Of a stretch of DNA of 64,000 bases, positions 25,123-33,200 are shown in pieces (positions within the stretch are counted from its first letter, which is position 1; every line of letters starts with the position of its first letter). The stretch is taken from contig JBNLDW010000015.1 in the NCBI GenBank assembly GCA_050304615.1, forward strand, positions 1 through 64,000, written 5' to 3'. A program made the translations under genes and the position numbers. The notes beneath the pieces were generated by a model. The model worked only from the letters and a program-made list of their open reading frames with translations, was not told the origin of the DNA and ran no database searches. The stretch is from CBFDBF01 sp050304615. Its GTDB lineage: Bacteria; Pseudomonadota; Gammaproteobacteria; Chromatiales; Chromatiaceae.

Positions 25123-25198
25123 TCCCCGGTAGCTCAGTTGGTAGAGCGGGTGACTGTTAATCACTAGGTCGGCAGTTCGAGCCTGTCCCGGGGAGCCA
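25123..25198 (+). tRNA. tRNA-Asn(GTT)
   Basis: 76 bases: acceptor TCCCCGG/CCGGGGA, D arm GCTC...GAGC, anticodon loop CTGTTAA (anticodon GTT), T loop TTCGAGC, G discriminator and encoded CCA. A cassette array begins about 360 bases downstream. Confidence 0.95.
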
Positions 25199-25252
25199 AA
25201 CAGCCTTACTGGGAACTTTTTTTAGTTCCTGGTTGTTTTGCCATTACTATCA

Positions 25253-25284
25253 ATGGGTTACGTTTACGCGTAACCCATTTTTTG
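25253..25284 (+). terminator. Rho-independent terminator of tRNA-Asn
   Basis: ATGGGTTACG (25253-25262) pairs with CGTAACCCAT (25269-25278), followed by a T-run. The stem is nearly the same as that of the tRNA-Pro terminator at 12449. A weaker hairpin, GGAAC-TTTTTTTA-GTTCC, lies at about 25211-25228. Confidence 0.88.
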
Positions 25285-25559
25285 TGCCTCTCCAATAGTG
25301 TGTGCGGCTTGGTCTTGAATCCAAGGCGACCCCCTATACTCCTATAAGCAAAAACCACCGGCTCCGGCAGAATCGTTCTGGGCCTGGACTGCCCATGAAA
25401 CCTTGTGTTTTATAGGTAAACACGATAAAAAAGAGGCACCCTCTGGTTCAGAACAATCAAAAGGAACTCTTTCAGGATGAAAGTGAAAGAACCGAACAAG
25501 CCAGCCAAGACAACCCTCCACCCTATAAATGGGGTATTTTGTTGCTCAAATAGACACAT
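25285..25559. other. Gene-poor stretch between tRNA-Asn and cassette array 2
   Basis: No confident gene. A 51-codon frame starts at ATG 25477 and runs through the attC-like site to TAG at 25632; it overlaps the recombination site and lacks a good ribosome site, so I do not call it. No repeat of the tRNA-Asn 3' end was seen here. Confidence 0.4.
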
Positions 25560-25629
25560 AGTGAACATCGATAGAACGCACTGTCGCATATTCCAATATC
25601 TGTGCGTATCGCATAATCACCTGTTAGCG
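25560..25629 (+). repeat. Probable attC site at left end of array 2
   Basis: A core-like GTTAGCG ends the site at 25623-25629, and a weak left arm AGTGAAC begins it at 25560. Inside, CGATAGAACGCAC pairs with GTGCGTATCG around ATATT/AATAT. It precedes a gene by only 7 bases, as a cassette boundary should. Confidence 0.55.
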
Positions 25630-25636
25630 TAGAAGA

Positions 25637-26035
25637 ATGGAGATATCGCGCAAAAATGCACAGTGGATAGGATGGGGGTCAATTCTAGTTGCTTTGATTG
25701 TTCAAATATTCAACGACGTGTCTTGCTATGATCGAGGAATATTTGAATCAATATCAACAATATGGTTTCCGGGTATCCCTTTGATCCCAGCGCTAGTGTT
25801 CTTGGCCTCTACAAACCCATTGCGGGCAGTTGGTGCATCAATTGTTGCAATAGCGTTCTATGCCCTTGCGTATTACACAGATTGTATAACGCCTTATGAA
25901 GGTGGAGGGGCCTCGATGATTTATGTTGTTGTAATACTATATGGTACGCCACTTGCGATAATTAGTGGGTTTATTGCTGGTAGTATTACAAATGGTATTG
26001 TAAAAGATGATAGAAACGCTAACAAAGCAAATTGA
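25637..26035 (+). CDS. Cassette-borne membrane protein, unknown function
   Basis: 132 residues with about four transmembrane helices (roughly residues 10-25, 40-58, 64-81 and 95-118) and short polar loops (DVSCYDRG, DCITPYEGG). No catalytic or transport motif is recognised. The gene begins right after the attC-like core and its TGA lies inside the next attC, so it is cassette cargo. Base composition is A+T-rich relative to the neighbouring housekeeping genes. The resemblance in size and layout to the membrane cassette gene at 769 is general only; the sequences differ. Confidence 0.7.
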   Translation: MEISRKNAQWIGWGSILVALIVQIFNDVSCYDRGIFESISTIWFPGIPLIPALVFLASTNPLRAVGASIVAIAFYALAYYTDCITPYEGGGASMIYVVVILYGTPLAIISGFIAGSITNGIVKDDRNANKAN

Positions 26036-26104
26036 CTCGGACGGCAAAAAGCGCCGCTCCTACGTCGCTCTTCTTTTTGCCTCCGGTTATTTGAGACGTT
26101 AGTA
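26018..26104 (+). repeat. attC recombination site of array 2
   Basis: About 87 bases from GCTAAC near 26018 to the core GTTAGT at 26099-26104. The interior CTCGGACGGCAAAAAGCGCC pairs with the right side TTTTTGCCTCCGG. It is very similar to the sites at 234 and 674, more than 25 kb away. Confidence 0.88.
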
Positions 26105-26123
26105 ATCAATAAAGGTAAGTCAT

Positions 26124-26525
26124 ATGTCAAACGAATTATCAAAGGAGAGATTCAACAACATCACTACTATGATTCGATATCACAATGATAAAATCATCGA
26201 TGCCTTTAATCGATTCGTAACTTTTTCAATCGGTATTGTTGGCGGGTCATTTTGGCTTATCTCACAAAAGAATATAGAACCAGCTATAAAAGAGGCAGTG
26301 ATTTCCAGTGTACCCATCTTGTTTTGGTTTCTAGGCGTAAGCACTATTGCTTTGATCTATTCAAATTGGAGCTCCTGGTTTGGTTTTCGGCAAGCCGAGT
26401 CAGTCCTTGTGAGTGATGCTCCTGCTCCTAGTCGATTAAAATCGTCCAAAGAGCAAATAATAATGGTCTGTATAATTTTATTTGTATGCGTATTTTTCAC
26501 ATGCTTCAGTCCATTGAGCCTCTAA
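26124..26525 (+). CDS. Cassette-borne membrane protein with cytoplasmic N-terminus, unknown function
   Basis: 133 residues. A polar N-terminal helix (KERFNNITTMIRYHNDKIIDAF) precedes three hydrophobic segments: FVTFSIGIVGGSFWLI, VISSVPILFWFLGVSTIALIY, and a C-terminal IIMVCIILFVCVFFTCF. No known family is recognised. AAAGGTAAG lies 5' of the ATG, which is 19 bases after the attC core. It is followed immediately by the truncated attC at 26527. Such amphipathic-helix plus membrane-helix proteins can be effectors or immunity-type proteins, but there is no direct evidence. Confidence 0.7.
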   Translation: MSNELSKERFNNITTMIRYHNDKIIDAFNRFVTFSIGIVGGSFWLISQKNIEPAIKEAVISSVPILFWFLGVSTIALIYSNWSSWFGFRQAESVLVSDAPAPSRLKSSKEQIIMVCIILFVCVFFTCFSPLSL

Positions 26526-26526
26526 T

Positions 26527-26575
26527 TTCTAACAAAGCAATTTCACTCGGACGCCCAGCTTGGCTACGCGCCGGT
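26527..26575 (+). repeat. Truncated attC site (left half only)
   Basis: TTCTAAC followed by AAAGCAATTTCACTCGGACG matches the left half of the attC at 674. The sequence then departs and no right core GTTRRRY follows. The palindromic element begins about 24 bases later, so the right half was lost or replaced there. Confidence 0.7.
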
Positions 26576-26598
26576 ATAAAAAACCTAGAAAAAACCCG

Positions 26599-26671
26599 GG
26601 TCAGAGAGCAATTGTTTCTAATATTAGAACCCGTAAATATTAGCGTTAATTGCTCTCTGACCACATTTATT
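26599..26671 (+). repeat. Palindromic element, copy 2, at right end of array 2
   Basis: GGTCAGAGAGCAATT...TAATATT and AATATTAGCGTTAATTGCTC form the same hairpin as the copy at 2194-2269. The arms differ by about one base and the identity continues into CACATTTATTC beyond the right arm. The loop sequences differ slightly. Confidence 0.85.
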
Positions 26672-26905
26672 CCAGGCCCAGAGGCCTATGAGTAAGCCTT
26701 ATTTTGAGGCTCGGAGGTGTCCGTGATACTTGGGGCACTCCATGGTGTCCCCGTGGTTTACCAAAACAACATATGATAATTTGTTGATTTATCTGACAAA
26801 GGTTTGCTATCTAGTTGAAGTTTGCTAGTTTATTGATATATTAATTACAGTTCGAGCACGAAACGCATCTCAAGGAATTTCTATATGCCTACAAAGGAGG
26901 GTAAG

Positions 26906-27382
26906 ATGAAAATGATGAATATCTGTGTCGCAGTTTTGTCTATTTTTTGTATCGTTGTATTAGGGGGCAACAACGCATTTGCTGAGTCTAATCCCTTGAA
27001 CCCCGGAACAAGAGTACCTATCACTGAGTCCTCTCGCCACACACTCACTCCCCCTAGACCACTCAAGCCATGTGCTACGATTCCCGTCAATTATAAACTG
27101 ATCATCCCACCGTATACCGTGCCTCGGGAGAACATATATCCAAACCAGACAGTCCCTGACGGCATAATTGTTTCAAATACGGTACAAATATCCTTGTGGG
27201 AGGCTTCATGCCCATCACGGTGCTCTCTCCCAAACAATACGGTCAACGCACAATGCCTTCCTCCCAATTTTGCTGGTATGTCCCAGGATGCCAGCAAATA
27301 TATGTTTCCATTAATTTTAGACAGCGTGGACTGCGGTGGGATGGAAGAAGGGCCAAATCCTAACGTGATGTGTGAACAATAA
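26906..27382 (+). CDS. Exported protein, unknown function
   Basis: 158 residues from the ATG at 26906; AAGGAGGG lies just before it, which is why this start is preferred to the ATG at 26885. A Sec signal peptide (NICVAVLSIFCIVVLGG...AFA) is followed by a Pro- and Asn-rich mature chain with six or more cysteines (PCATIP, ASCPSRCSLP, QCLPP, DCGG, MCEQ), so a disulphide-stabilised periplasmic or secreted protein is likely. The family is not recognised. It lies just after array 2 and the palindromic element, monocistronic, with a strong terminator downstream. Confidence 0.75.
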   Translation: MKMMNICVAVLSIFCIVVLGGNNAFAESNPLNPGTRVPITESSRHTLTPPRPLKPCATIPVNYKLIIPPYTVPRENIYPNQTVPDGIIVSNTVQISLWEASCPSRCSLPNNTVNAQCLPPNFAGMSQDASKYMFPLILDSVDCGGMEEGPNPNVMCEQ

Positions 27383-27473
27383 GGGGCGCATTCACTCTCT
27401 GTTTACAAACAAGAAACAAAAACGTAAAAAGGCTAACAGTTGTAGCCTTTGTCGCCATTTTTTCACTTTGCTT

Positions 27474-27510
27474 AAAGCCCCAGTCGAATGTTTCCGTCTG
27501 GGGCTTTTTT
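27474..27510 (+). terminator. Rho-independent terminator
   Basis: AAAGCCCCAG pairs with CTGGGGCTTT, followed by TTT on the plus strand; the A-run on the other side allows weak bidirectional use. A smaller hairpin AAAGGCTA/TAGCCTTT lies at about 27428-27450. Confidence 0.92.
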
Positions 27511-27575
27511 ATGTTAGGTTCGCAGCACTGGAAACAATACAGGACATCCACCACTTAATGTACTGGAATAGATAG

Positions 27576-28295
27576 ATGAGCAGAAGAATTCTTCTTTCTT
27601 GGAGTAGTGGTAAAGACAGTGCGTGGGCTCTTCATCGCCTGCAGCAAGATCCAACTGTTGAGGTGATTGGTCTGTTCTGCACAATCAATAAGATGTTTGA
27701 ACGCGTAGCTATGCATGGTGTGAGAGTCGAACTTCTGCAACAGCAGGCAAACAGCGTTGGTCTACCATTACACATAATTGAAATCCCATATCCTTGTAGC
27801 GATAGTGAATATGCAGCAGCTATGACTCAGTTCGTTGCTTCTGCTAGGAATGATAACATTGAGTGTTTTGCCTTTGGCGACCTCTTTCTCGATGATGTAC
27901 GCCAATATCGCGAAGAGCGTCTGGCCAGCACCGGAATAACACCAATATTTCCTCTTTGGAATATTCCAACACAGCCTCTTTCCAGGGAAATGGTGTACGC
28001 TGGATTAAGGGCAGTGGTTACATGTGTTGACCCGAAACAAATTTCGAAGAAATTTTCTGGGAGGGAGTACAACGACTCTTTTTTGGACGATATTCCAAAA
28101 GGGATTGACCCTTGCGGTGAATACGGAGAGTTCCACAGCTTTGCATTCGATGGCCCTATGTTCCAAAACCCCATTGAAGTGACTGTTGGAGAAACGGTTC
28201 ATAGGGATGGTTTCGTATTCACTGATCTATTACCGTTTACACCTAATACGTCGCCCAGCTCGGATGCTTGCCGTAATACTGTTCACGTCGATTGA
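27576..28295 (+). CDS. Dph6-like ATP-binding protein (adenine nucleotide alpha hydrolase fold)
   Basis: 239 residues. The PP-loop SWSSGKDSAWAL at residues 8-19 identifies an ATP-pyrophosphatase of the N-type family; FAFGDLFLDDVRQYRE and GIDPCGEYGEFHSF are the conserved blocks shared with diphthine-ammonia ligase (Dph6). Bacteria lack diphthamide, so the bacterial members must amidate or thiolate some other substrate, which is not known. Full length for the bacterial group. The gene is followed after 39 bases by a DNA glycosylase gene on the same strand; co-transcription is likely. Confidence 0.88.
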   Translation: MSRRILLSWSSGKDSAWALHRLQQDPTVEVIGLFCTINKMFERVAMHGVRVELLQQQANSVGLPLHIIEIPYPCSDSEYAAAMTQFVASARNDNIECFAFGDLFLDDVRQYREERLASTGITPIFPLWNIPTQPLSREMVYAGLRAVVTCVDPKQISKKFSGREYNDSFLDDIPKGIDPCGEYGEFHSFAFDGPMFQNPIEVTVGETVHRDGFVFTDLLPFTPNTSPSSDACRNTVHVD

Positions 28296-28334
28296 CGTCC
28301 AATCTTTCTGTTCAATATGTCAGGTTTCATGTGA

Positions 28335-28868
28335 ATGTCTACCATCCAGGGATTCCCGCCAGTAGCATCAAACAGCGCCAGGGTACTGATCCTTGGCTCA
28401 ATGCCCGGTGTGGACTCGCTCAAAGCGCAGCAATATTACACACATCCTAGAAACGCTTTTTGGCACATCATGGAGGGATTGTTCGGACTCGATGCAGAAG
28501 GTCCGTACAAGGAACGGCTAAAATCACTGATTGAGAATCGAGTAGCCCTTTGGGATGTTCTACAAGCCTGTCACCGTCCTGGAAGCATGGATGCATCAAT
28601 CATGGAAGACTCTATTGTGGTAAATGACTTTGCATCCTTCTTCCAGCACCACTCAAACATACAGGCCATCTTCTTTAACGGGGCTAAGGCGGAACAGGTG
28701 TATCGCAAATATGTGGTGCCAGCATTACCAGAGCATATCCCAGCTTACTTTATGCAACGCCTGCCATCCACGAGTCCGGCTAATGCGCGTTTAACGCTAG
28801 CGACAAAATTAGAGCTGTGGCGGGTGATATATGATTACACGCATTTATTATATGATCAGGTTATGTGA
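28335..28868 (+). CDS. DNA-deoxyinosine/uracil glycosylase (UDG family 6-like)
   Basis: 177 residues. The UDG-superfamily motif 1 reads LILGSMPGVDSL, followed by QQYYTHPRNAFWHIM and WDVLQACHRPGSMD, with a late RLPSTSPAN in the position of motif 2. This pattern is that of the hypoxanthine-DNA glycosylase group (family 6), which removes deaminated adenine from DNA. The protein starts at its first ATG. It overlaps the convergent DUF1513 gene by 21 bases. Confidence 0.88.
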   Translation: MSTIQGFPPVASNSARVLILGSMPGVDSLKAQQYYTHPRNAFWHIMEGLFGLDAEGPYKERLKSLIENRVALWDVLQACHRPGSMDASIMEDSIVVNDFASFFQHHSNIQAIFFNGAKAEQVYRKYVVPALPEHIPAYFMQRLPSTSPANARLTLATKLELWRVIYDYTHLLYDQVM

Positions 28869-29993
28869 CCCAGCCATGTACGAGACCGGCAGATAACTTG
28901 ACTCAAGCGGCTCAAAGGTTTCGGCATCCAGTAATACTAAATGGGTTGCCTGATCATATGTAAGAACAAAATAGCGTTGGTCCAAGGTTAGAGATATCCC
29001 CCTGGGCGAACGATACTTACCTTCGATCGCCTTCACCAGTTTTCCAGTATTGAAATCCCAGAATGTCACCAGGTCGCCGCTGGGGTTGGTTGCACCGACA
29101 ATCATACTTGGCTCATGAATGGCAACACTCAGGGTTTCGCCAACCATCTTGGAGCGGATAGGATCATCCGCAATACGCAGTTGGTTTTTCTGGTAGTCAT
29201 AGAAACTGATATTGCCCCGCCACGCCTTATCATCCTTCTTAATCCCTTCTCTTGGTGCCGATACGATTGCCAGTTGGCCTGTGGAGCTGATATCAATATG
29301 CCCGGCATTCAATCCAGGATCGCTTATATCTACCTTACGCTTCAGTTCGCGGTCGTTTGCCCCCACATAGGTGACAGAGGCGTAGTCCTTGCTGCCGATA
29401 AGTCCTCCCCCATTACTGAACACTAGGGTCTCTCCATCATCAATCAGATGGCAGTCATGCGGTGCTAAACCATAGCTGGGAAAATCACCAGTCAACTCAA
29501 AGCTCTCACCATCACGCACGGCAACTACACCGCGCATACTTCCATCAGCCACTACTGTCTCGGCTGCATATAGATAACTCCCATCAGGACTATAGGCACC
29601 GTGTCCATAAAATTCACGTTCTGTGGTGGTCTCAATCTTGCGCAAAACTTTTGCATTAACCAGATCCACCTCGCAGCACCCCTTGCCGTGCTTCTCAAAA
29701 ATAACAGCACTTTGAGGATGTATAGGATGAGGCGTGACACCATGACCAAAAAAGTCAATGTCAGTGATTATCATTAGTTCACTATCCTGGTCATCCAGGT
29801 TGTGGATTCCAACAAAATAGTCGAGCTCTTTTGTTCCAGGAACGACACCTTTACCCGGTCCAATCACCGTCCCCATCTTGCTATCTTGAGCAGAGGCACT
29901 ACCTAAGCTGCAAAATCCGGTGAGCAGCAGTCCAGTGGCTGCAGTAGCACTATCTACAAGGAATTTTCGGCGAGATCTATTAGTTAGATACAT
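28848..29993 (-). CDS. DUF1513 domain protein with Tat-type signal
   Basis: 381 residues from the ATG at 29993 (GGAG 9 bases upstream); a longer frame starts at 30008. The N-terminus holds a twin-arginine motif RSRRKFLVD followed by a hydrophobic stretch ATAATGLLLTGFCSLGSASA. The rest is a seven-bladed-propeller-like repeat (SPDGSYLYAAE, LSVAIHEPSMIVGAT) typical of DUF1513. This family often sits with imelysin/EfeO and di-haem peroxidase genes for periplasmic iron handling, but none of these is here. Orphan context is odd. It probably acts in the periplasm after folding in the cytoplasm. Confidence 0.88.
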   Translation of the reverse strand: MYLTNRSRRKFLVDSATAATGLLLTGFCSLGSASAQDSKMGTVIGPGKGVVPGTKELDYFVGIHNLDDQDSELMIITDIDFFGHGVTPHPIHPQSAVIFEKHGKGCCEVDLVNAKVLRKIETTTEREFYGHGAYSPDGSYLYAAETVVADGSMRGVVAVRDGESFELTGDFPSYGLAPHDCHLIDDGETLVFSNGGGLIGSKDYASVTYVGANDRELKRKVDISDPGLNAGHIDISSTGQLAIVSAPREGIKKDDKAWRGNISFYDYQKNQLRIADDPIRSKMVGETLSVAIHEPSMIVGATNPSGDLVTFWDFNTGKLVKAIEGKYRSPRGISLTLDQRYFVLTYDQATHLVLLDAETFEPLESSYLPVSYMAGSHNLII

Positions 29994-30065
29994 ATCAAAT
30001 AACTCCATTGATCAGGGTCGTAATTTAGTTTGGTGTGCAAGCTGTTATAATTGTAGCCCATTATA

Positions 30066-30157
30066 CAGATCTGCCTGGATATCCTTAATATCTTCCAGCC
30101 CAACTGAAATCCTTATCAGCCCATCGGTGATACCGGCCTGCTCCCGCTCCTCAGGTG
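30066..30157 (-). pseudogene. Duplicated 3' fragment of metZ
   Basis: A 92-base block matches 33862-33953 inside metZ with about nine differences by eye, nearly all silent. On the minus strand it reads PEEREQAGITDGLIRISVG and continues LEDIKDIQADLYN, against LEDIEDIQADLRI in metZ, in frame and ending at a stop. No start or upstream part exists. It flanks the large TPR gene on the side opposite to metZ. Confidence 0.9.
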
Positions 30158-30286
30158 GTGTGAATTACTCTACCCTAAGCGTCAGTTTTTGGATACTACG
30201 ATCATGGAGCAGGATAGTGGGCGTGGTGGACAGAACCGCTATCAAGCCACAGTAAAACAGCGCGTGGTGCTTACCATATTTGTTTA

Positions 30287-33200
30287 TTAAATACTGTCGC
30301 CTTGCTCTTGCGCAACATCCTCTTGATTAAATGGCTTGTTGTTTGTAAGCCAAGTACGAGCCGATTGTAAAACAGCATCAGGTACTGACTTAAGCCACTC
30401 TGACTCCTTATCTAGATATAGTGCGAAGGCTGCAGCACGCACTCGCTGATCACCATCATCAGAGTACGCGGCCTCCAATGCGTAAGCCCATGGGTGTGTT
30501 GGTTGAATCTGCTGGTGCTTTCTTGCCCATTGTAGTGCTCGTTGTCTATAACTATCGTAGCCTGTCTCGTCGAATAGCCAGACACACGCCTCGGCGTATT
30601 GGTACTCACTAAAGACTGGTTGTGACTTTAAAGTGGGTATGAGGTTCAAGGCCTGATCCAGTAACTTATCTGCAGCATCATGCTTATTATTCAACCCCAC
30701 AAATAAAGCAAGTGACAGATTGCTGTAGAAGTTGGCTTTTTTTGCATATCTTTTAATGATAAATTTTTCTAATCCCAGTGGGTCGCCTGATTTTGCGCTA
30801 GCAAAAGCAAAATACGGCAACACATAACTTAGCTTCCAATCCTCTATTGCATAGTATGAAGCCATCTTATCAAACAGCATCATTGCATCTTTATAGTCAC
30901 CCTTTTTTAGCGTACCAACAGCTTTACTAAACAGTACTAATTCCGACTCTATCTTGGCCCCTGCCTGACCTTTTTGACGCTCAGTTGAACGAAACGCGGA
31001 TCGGCGAACCCCCTCATTATACCCAGGCCCATATTCAGGGGCTGGCTTTAGGACTGATATTCCATTCGTATCGAGAAAGTTTTGTGATGGCCCCTCAAGC
31101 GACAATACAAGGGAAGCCAGATTATCATTAGATGCGCGATCTGTCAGACTCCAAAGCATTGCATACCATGCAGCAAATCTAACATCTTCCTTTGCAGAGT
31201 TACGAATAGTGTCGCGTAATAACCATTGATCTAGCTCTGTATAGCTTTGCGCATTTACTCTATGACCAACGTATGCAGATACCCATATCTGTGGAGTTTT
31301 ATAATGATTGTGTAGCTGCATAAATCCCGACCACGCAACCTCAGAATGCCCGAGGGCATGGAGCAAACTCAAGTAATCACGATATGCGTTCGCACTGTCA
31401 TAACGTTGAGCTATTCGTCGCGCGATATTGGCTGCTTGCTGATATTGATGTCCAAACAAAGCAATGTAATATGCGCTATACATACTAGCTGCAGAGCCAT
31501 TATCATAAGCAGCGGCAAGTTTATACAGCGGCTTCGCCAACTCATACTCCCCTCTCTGGAGTAGTACTGAGCCAACTCTGTACGCTTCATTCGCCAACTG
31601 GACACTATTATTAGATATTGGATCAGCAAAACCAGGAAAGCTCATAAAGATCTTCGCAGCTTGGGCGTAGTCACCGTGCTGCTCTATTAGCAGAGTCCCA
31701 AGCTCCTCGTAGTATTTCCAGGTTTGTGGCTCTGATTTTATATGTTGCCGTAAAATTCGCTCTTCAGAGTCATCCGACTCTTCATCCGTACTTAAGAATC
31801 TCCCCAGTTCAAGCGTAACCTCAGCATTGCCGGCGAAGCGGCCTGATATTGCATCGCGTATTTCTAAAGCATGAGATTGTCTAAAAACACTCTTGAGCAA
31901 TGCTAACGCAGACGATGGCTCATCGTCACTGTATCGCAAAGCACTCATCATATCCCGATAATTTTGTGGCCCGTACAGATCCCAATATTTACGCATGGGA
32001 AAATCCAGTAAATATACTTGTTGAAATTGAGAATACTCAGGTGATCGCAACCCCATGTAGATAATCGCCTTCCTTGATACCCTTGATTGCCCATGCTCGT
32101 AAAATGCCGCTAAGATTGAATTTTGTTTAAGTTCCCGCAGAAATATTTCTGATTCGCCTGGTTTTGCTGCTTGCATTTGCTCTGCAGCAATATAGGCTCT
32201 CTGCAAGGAAAAATCTGGATGACCTGCGTATATCACATCGTATTTATCTAACGCTTGCCTTGCGATAGTATTTTTACCCAATACAAATGCTTTTTTTCTT
32301 ACATCCTTTAGTAGATTAGATGTCGATAATGCCTCCAGCAGATCCATATAATCCCAGTATCCTGCAAAGCTTGCCGTACGTTGACAACAACCCATATCAT
32401 TTGAGTTTATAAGTATTTTACGCAAATGCCTTATTGGAGACAGAGCAACATTCATGGAATAATCATTCGTGTTACCAATCACCACCTGCCCATTAATAAG
32501 ATCTTGCAATGTGTAGCCATCTATTGGAAAGGCGTCATCTAGCAGCTTCTTAATGCCCTCATTGCTACTGACTGACCAAATATCCAGATCTTTAAGACGC
32601 CGCTGTATCAGCAGCTTCCAAGATCGCGATCCCATGAACCTGGAATCAATAAATTGAGATACTCCATCCAAAGCCTTGCCGGTATAATTAAATGCTAGAT
32701 CATTCCCTTCAATAGCCAATGACAGACGTTGTAAGGGTGAATTAACATTTTTTATAATATTCTGCAGTCCCGTTAGATTTCCATTCAGAATTGCAATGAG
32801 GCCACGTGACTCGTAACTGGTTAAACCTTCCAATTGAAGCAATGCAGCCGGACGTCGCTGCAGATGTAATAGCGCTCTAGCACGTAAAATCCGTATCTCT
32901 TCAGACTGATCTTGTAATTGATTGAGCATAATCAACACACGCTCAAAAATCCTTTCTGCATTCCGCGCAGGCGCATTCGGTGACAGTAAACCAAGCAAGG
33001 TTAGATAATGCGCTTTCTCGACGATTTGTTTGTCACTCAATGCATATATTTCCAATGGATCCTTTAAGATCTCTGTCTGATCAAATACCTCAACATCAGT
33101 TGACACAGGTTGCCAGACAGCTAACCCAGTCTTATCAAGTACCTCTGGCAACACTTTCCTAAAGACCTGTATCGGTATTTGCTTGTCGCTAAAGGCTAGA

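Noticed and set aside
25123..25198. tRNA-Asn as integration site with a duplicated 3' end
   Set aside because: I looked for a repeat of the tRNA 3' end on the far side of array 2 and saw none, so there is no direct sign of a tRNA-targeted island.
25477..25632. 51-codon frame upstream of array 2
   Set aside because: It runs through the attC-like site, has no good ribosome site and no recognisable product.
30158..30286. Remaining part of the metZ-fragment gap as a second pseudogene
   Set aside because: An open + strand frame exists here but I could not recognise any family, so it is not called.
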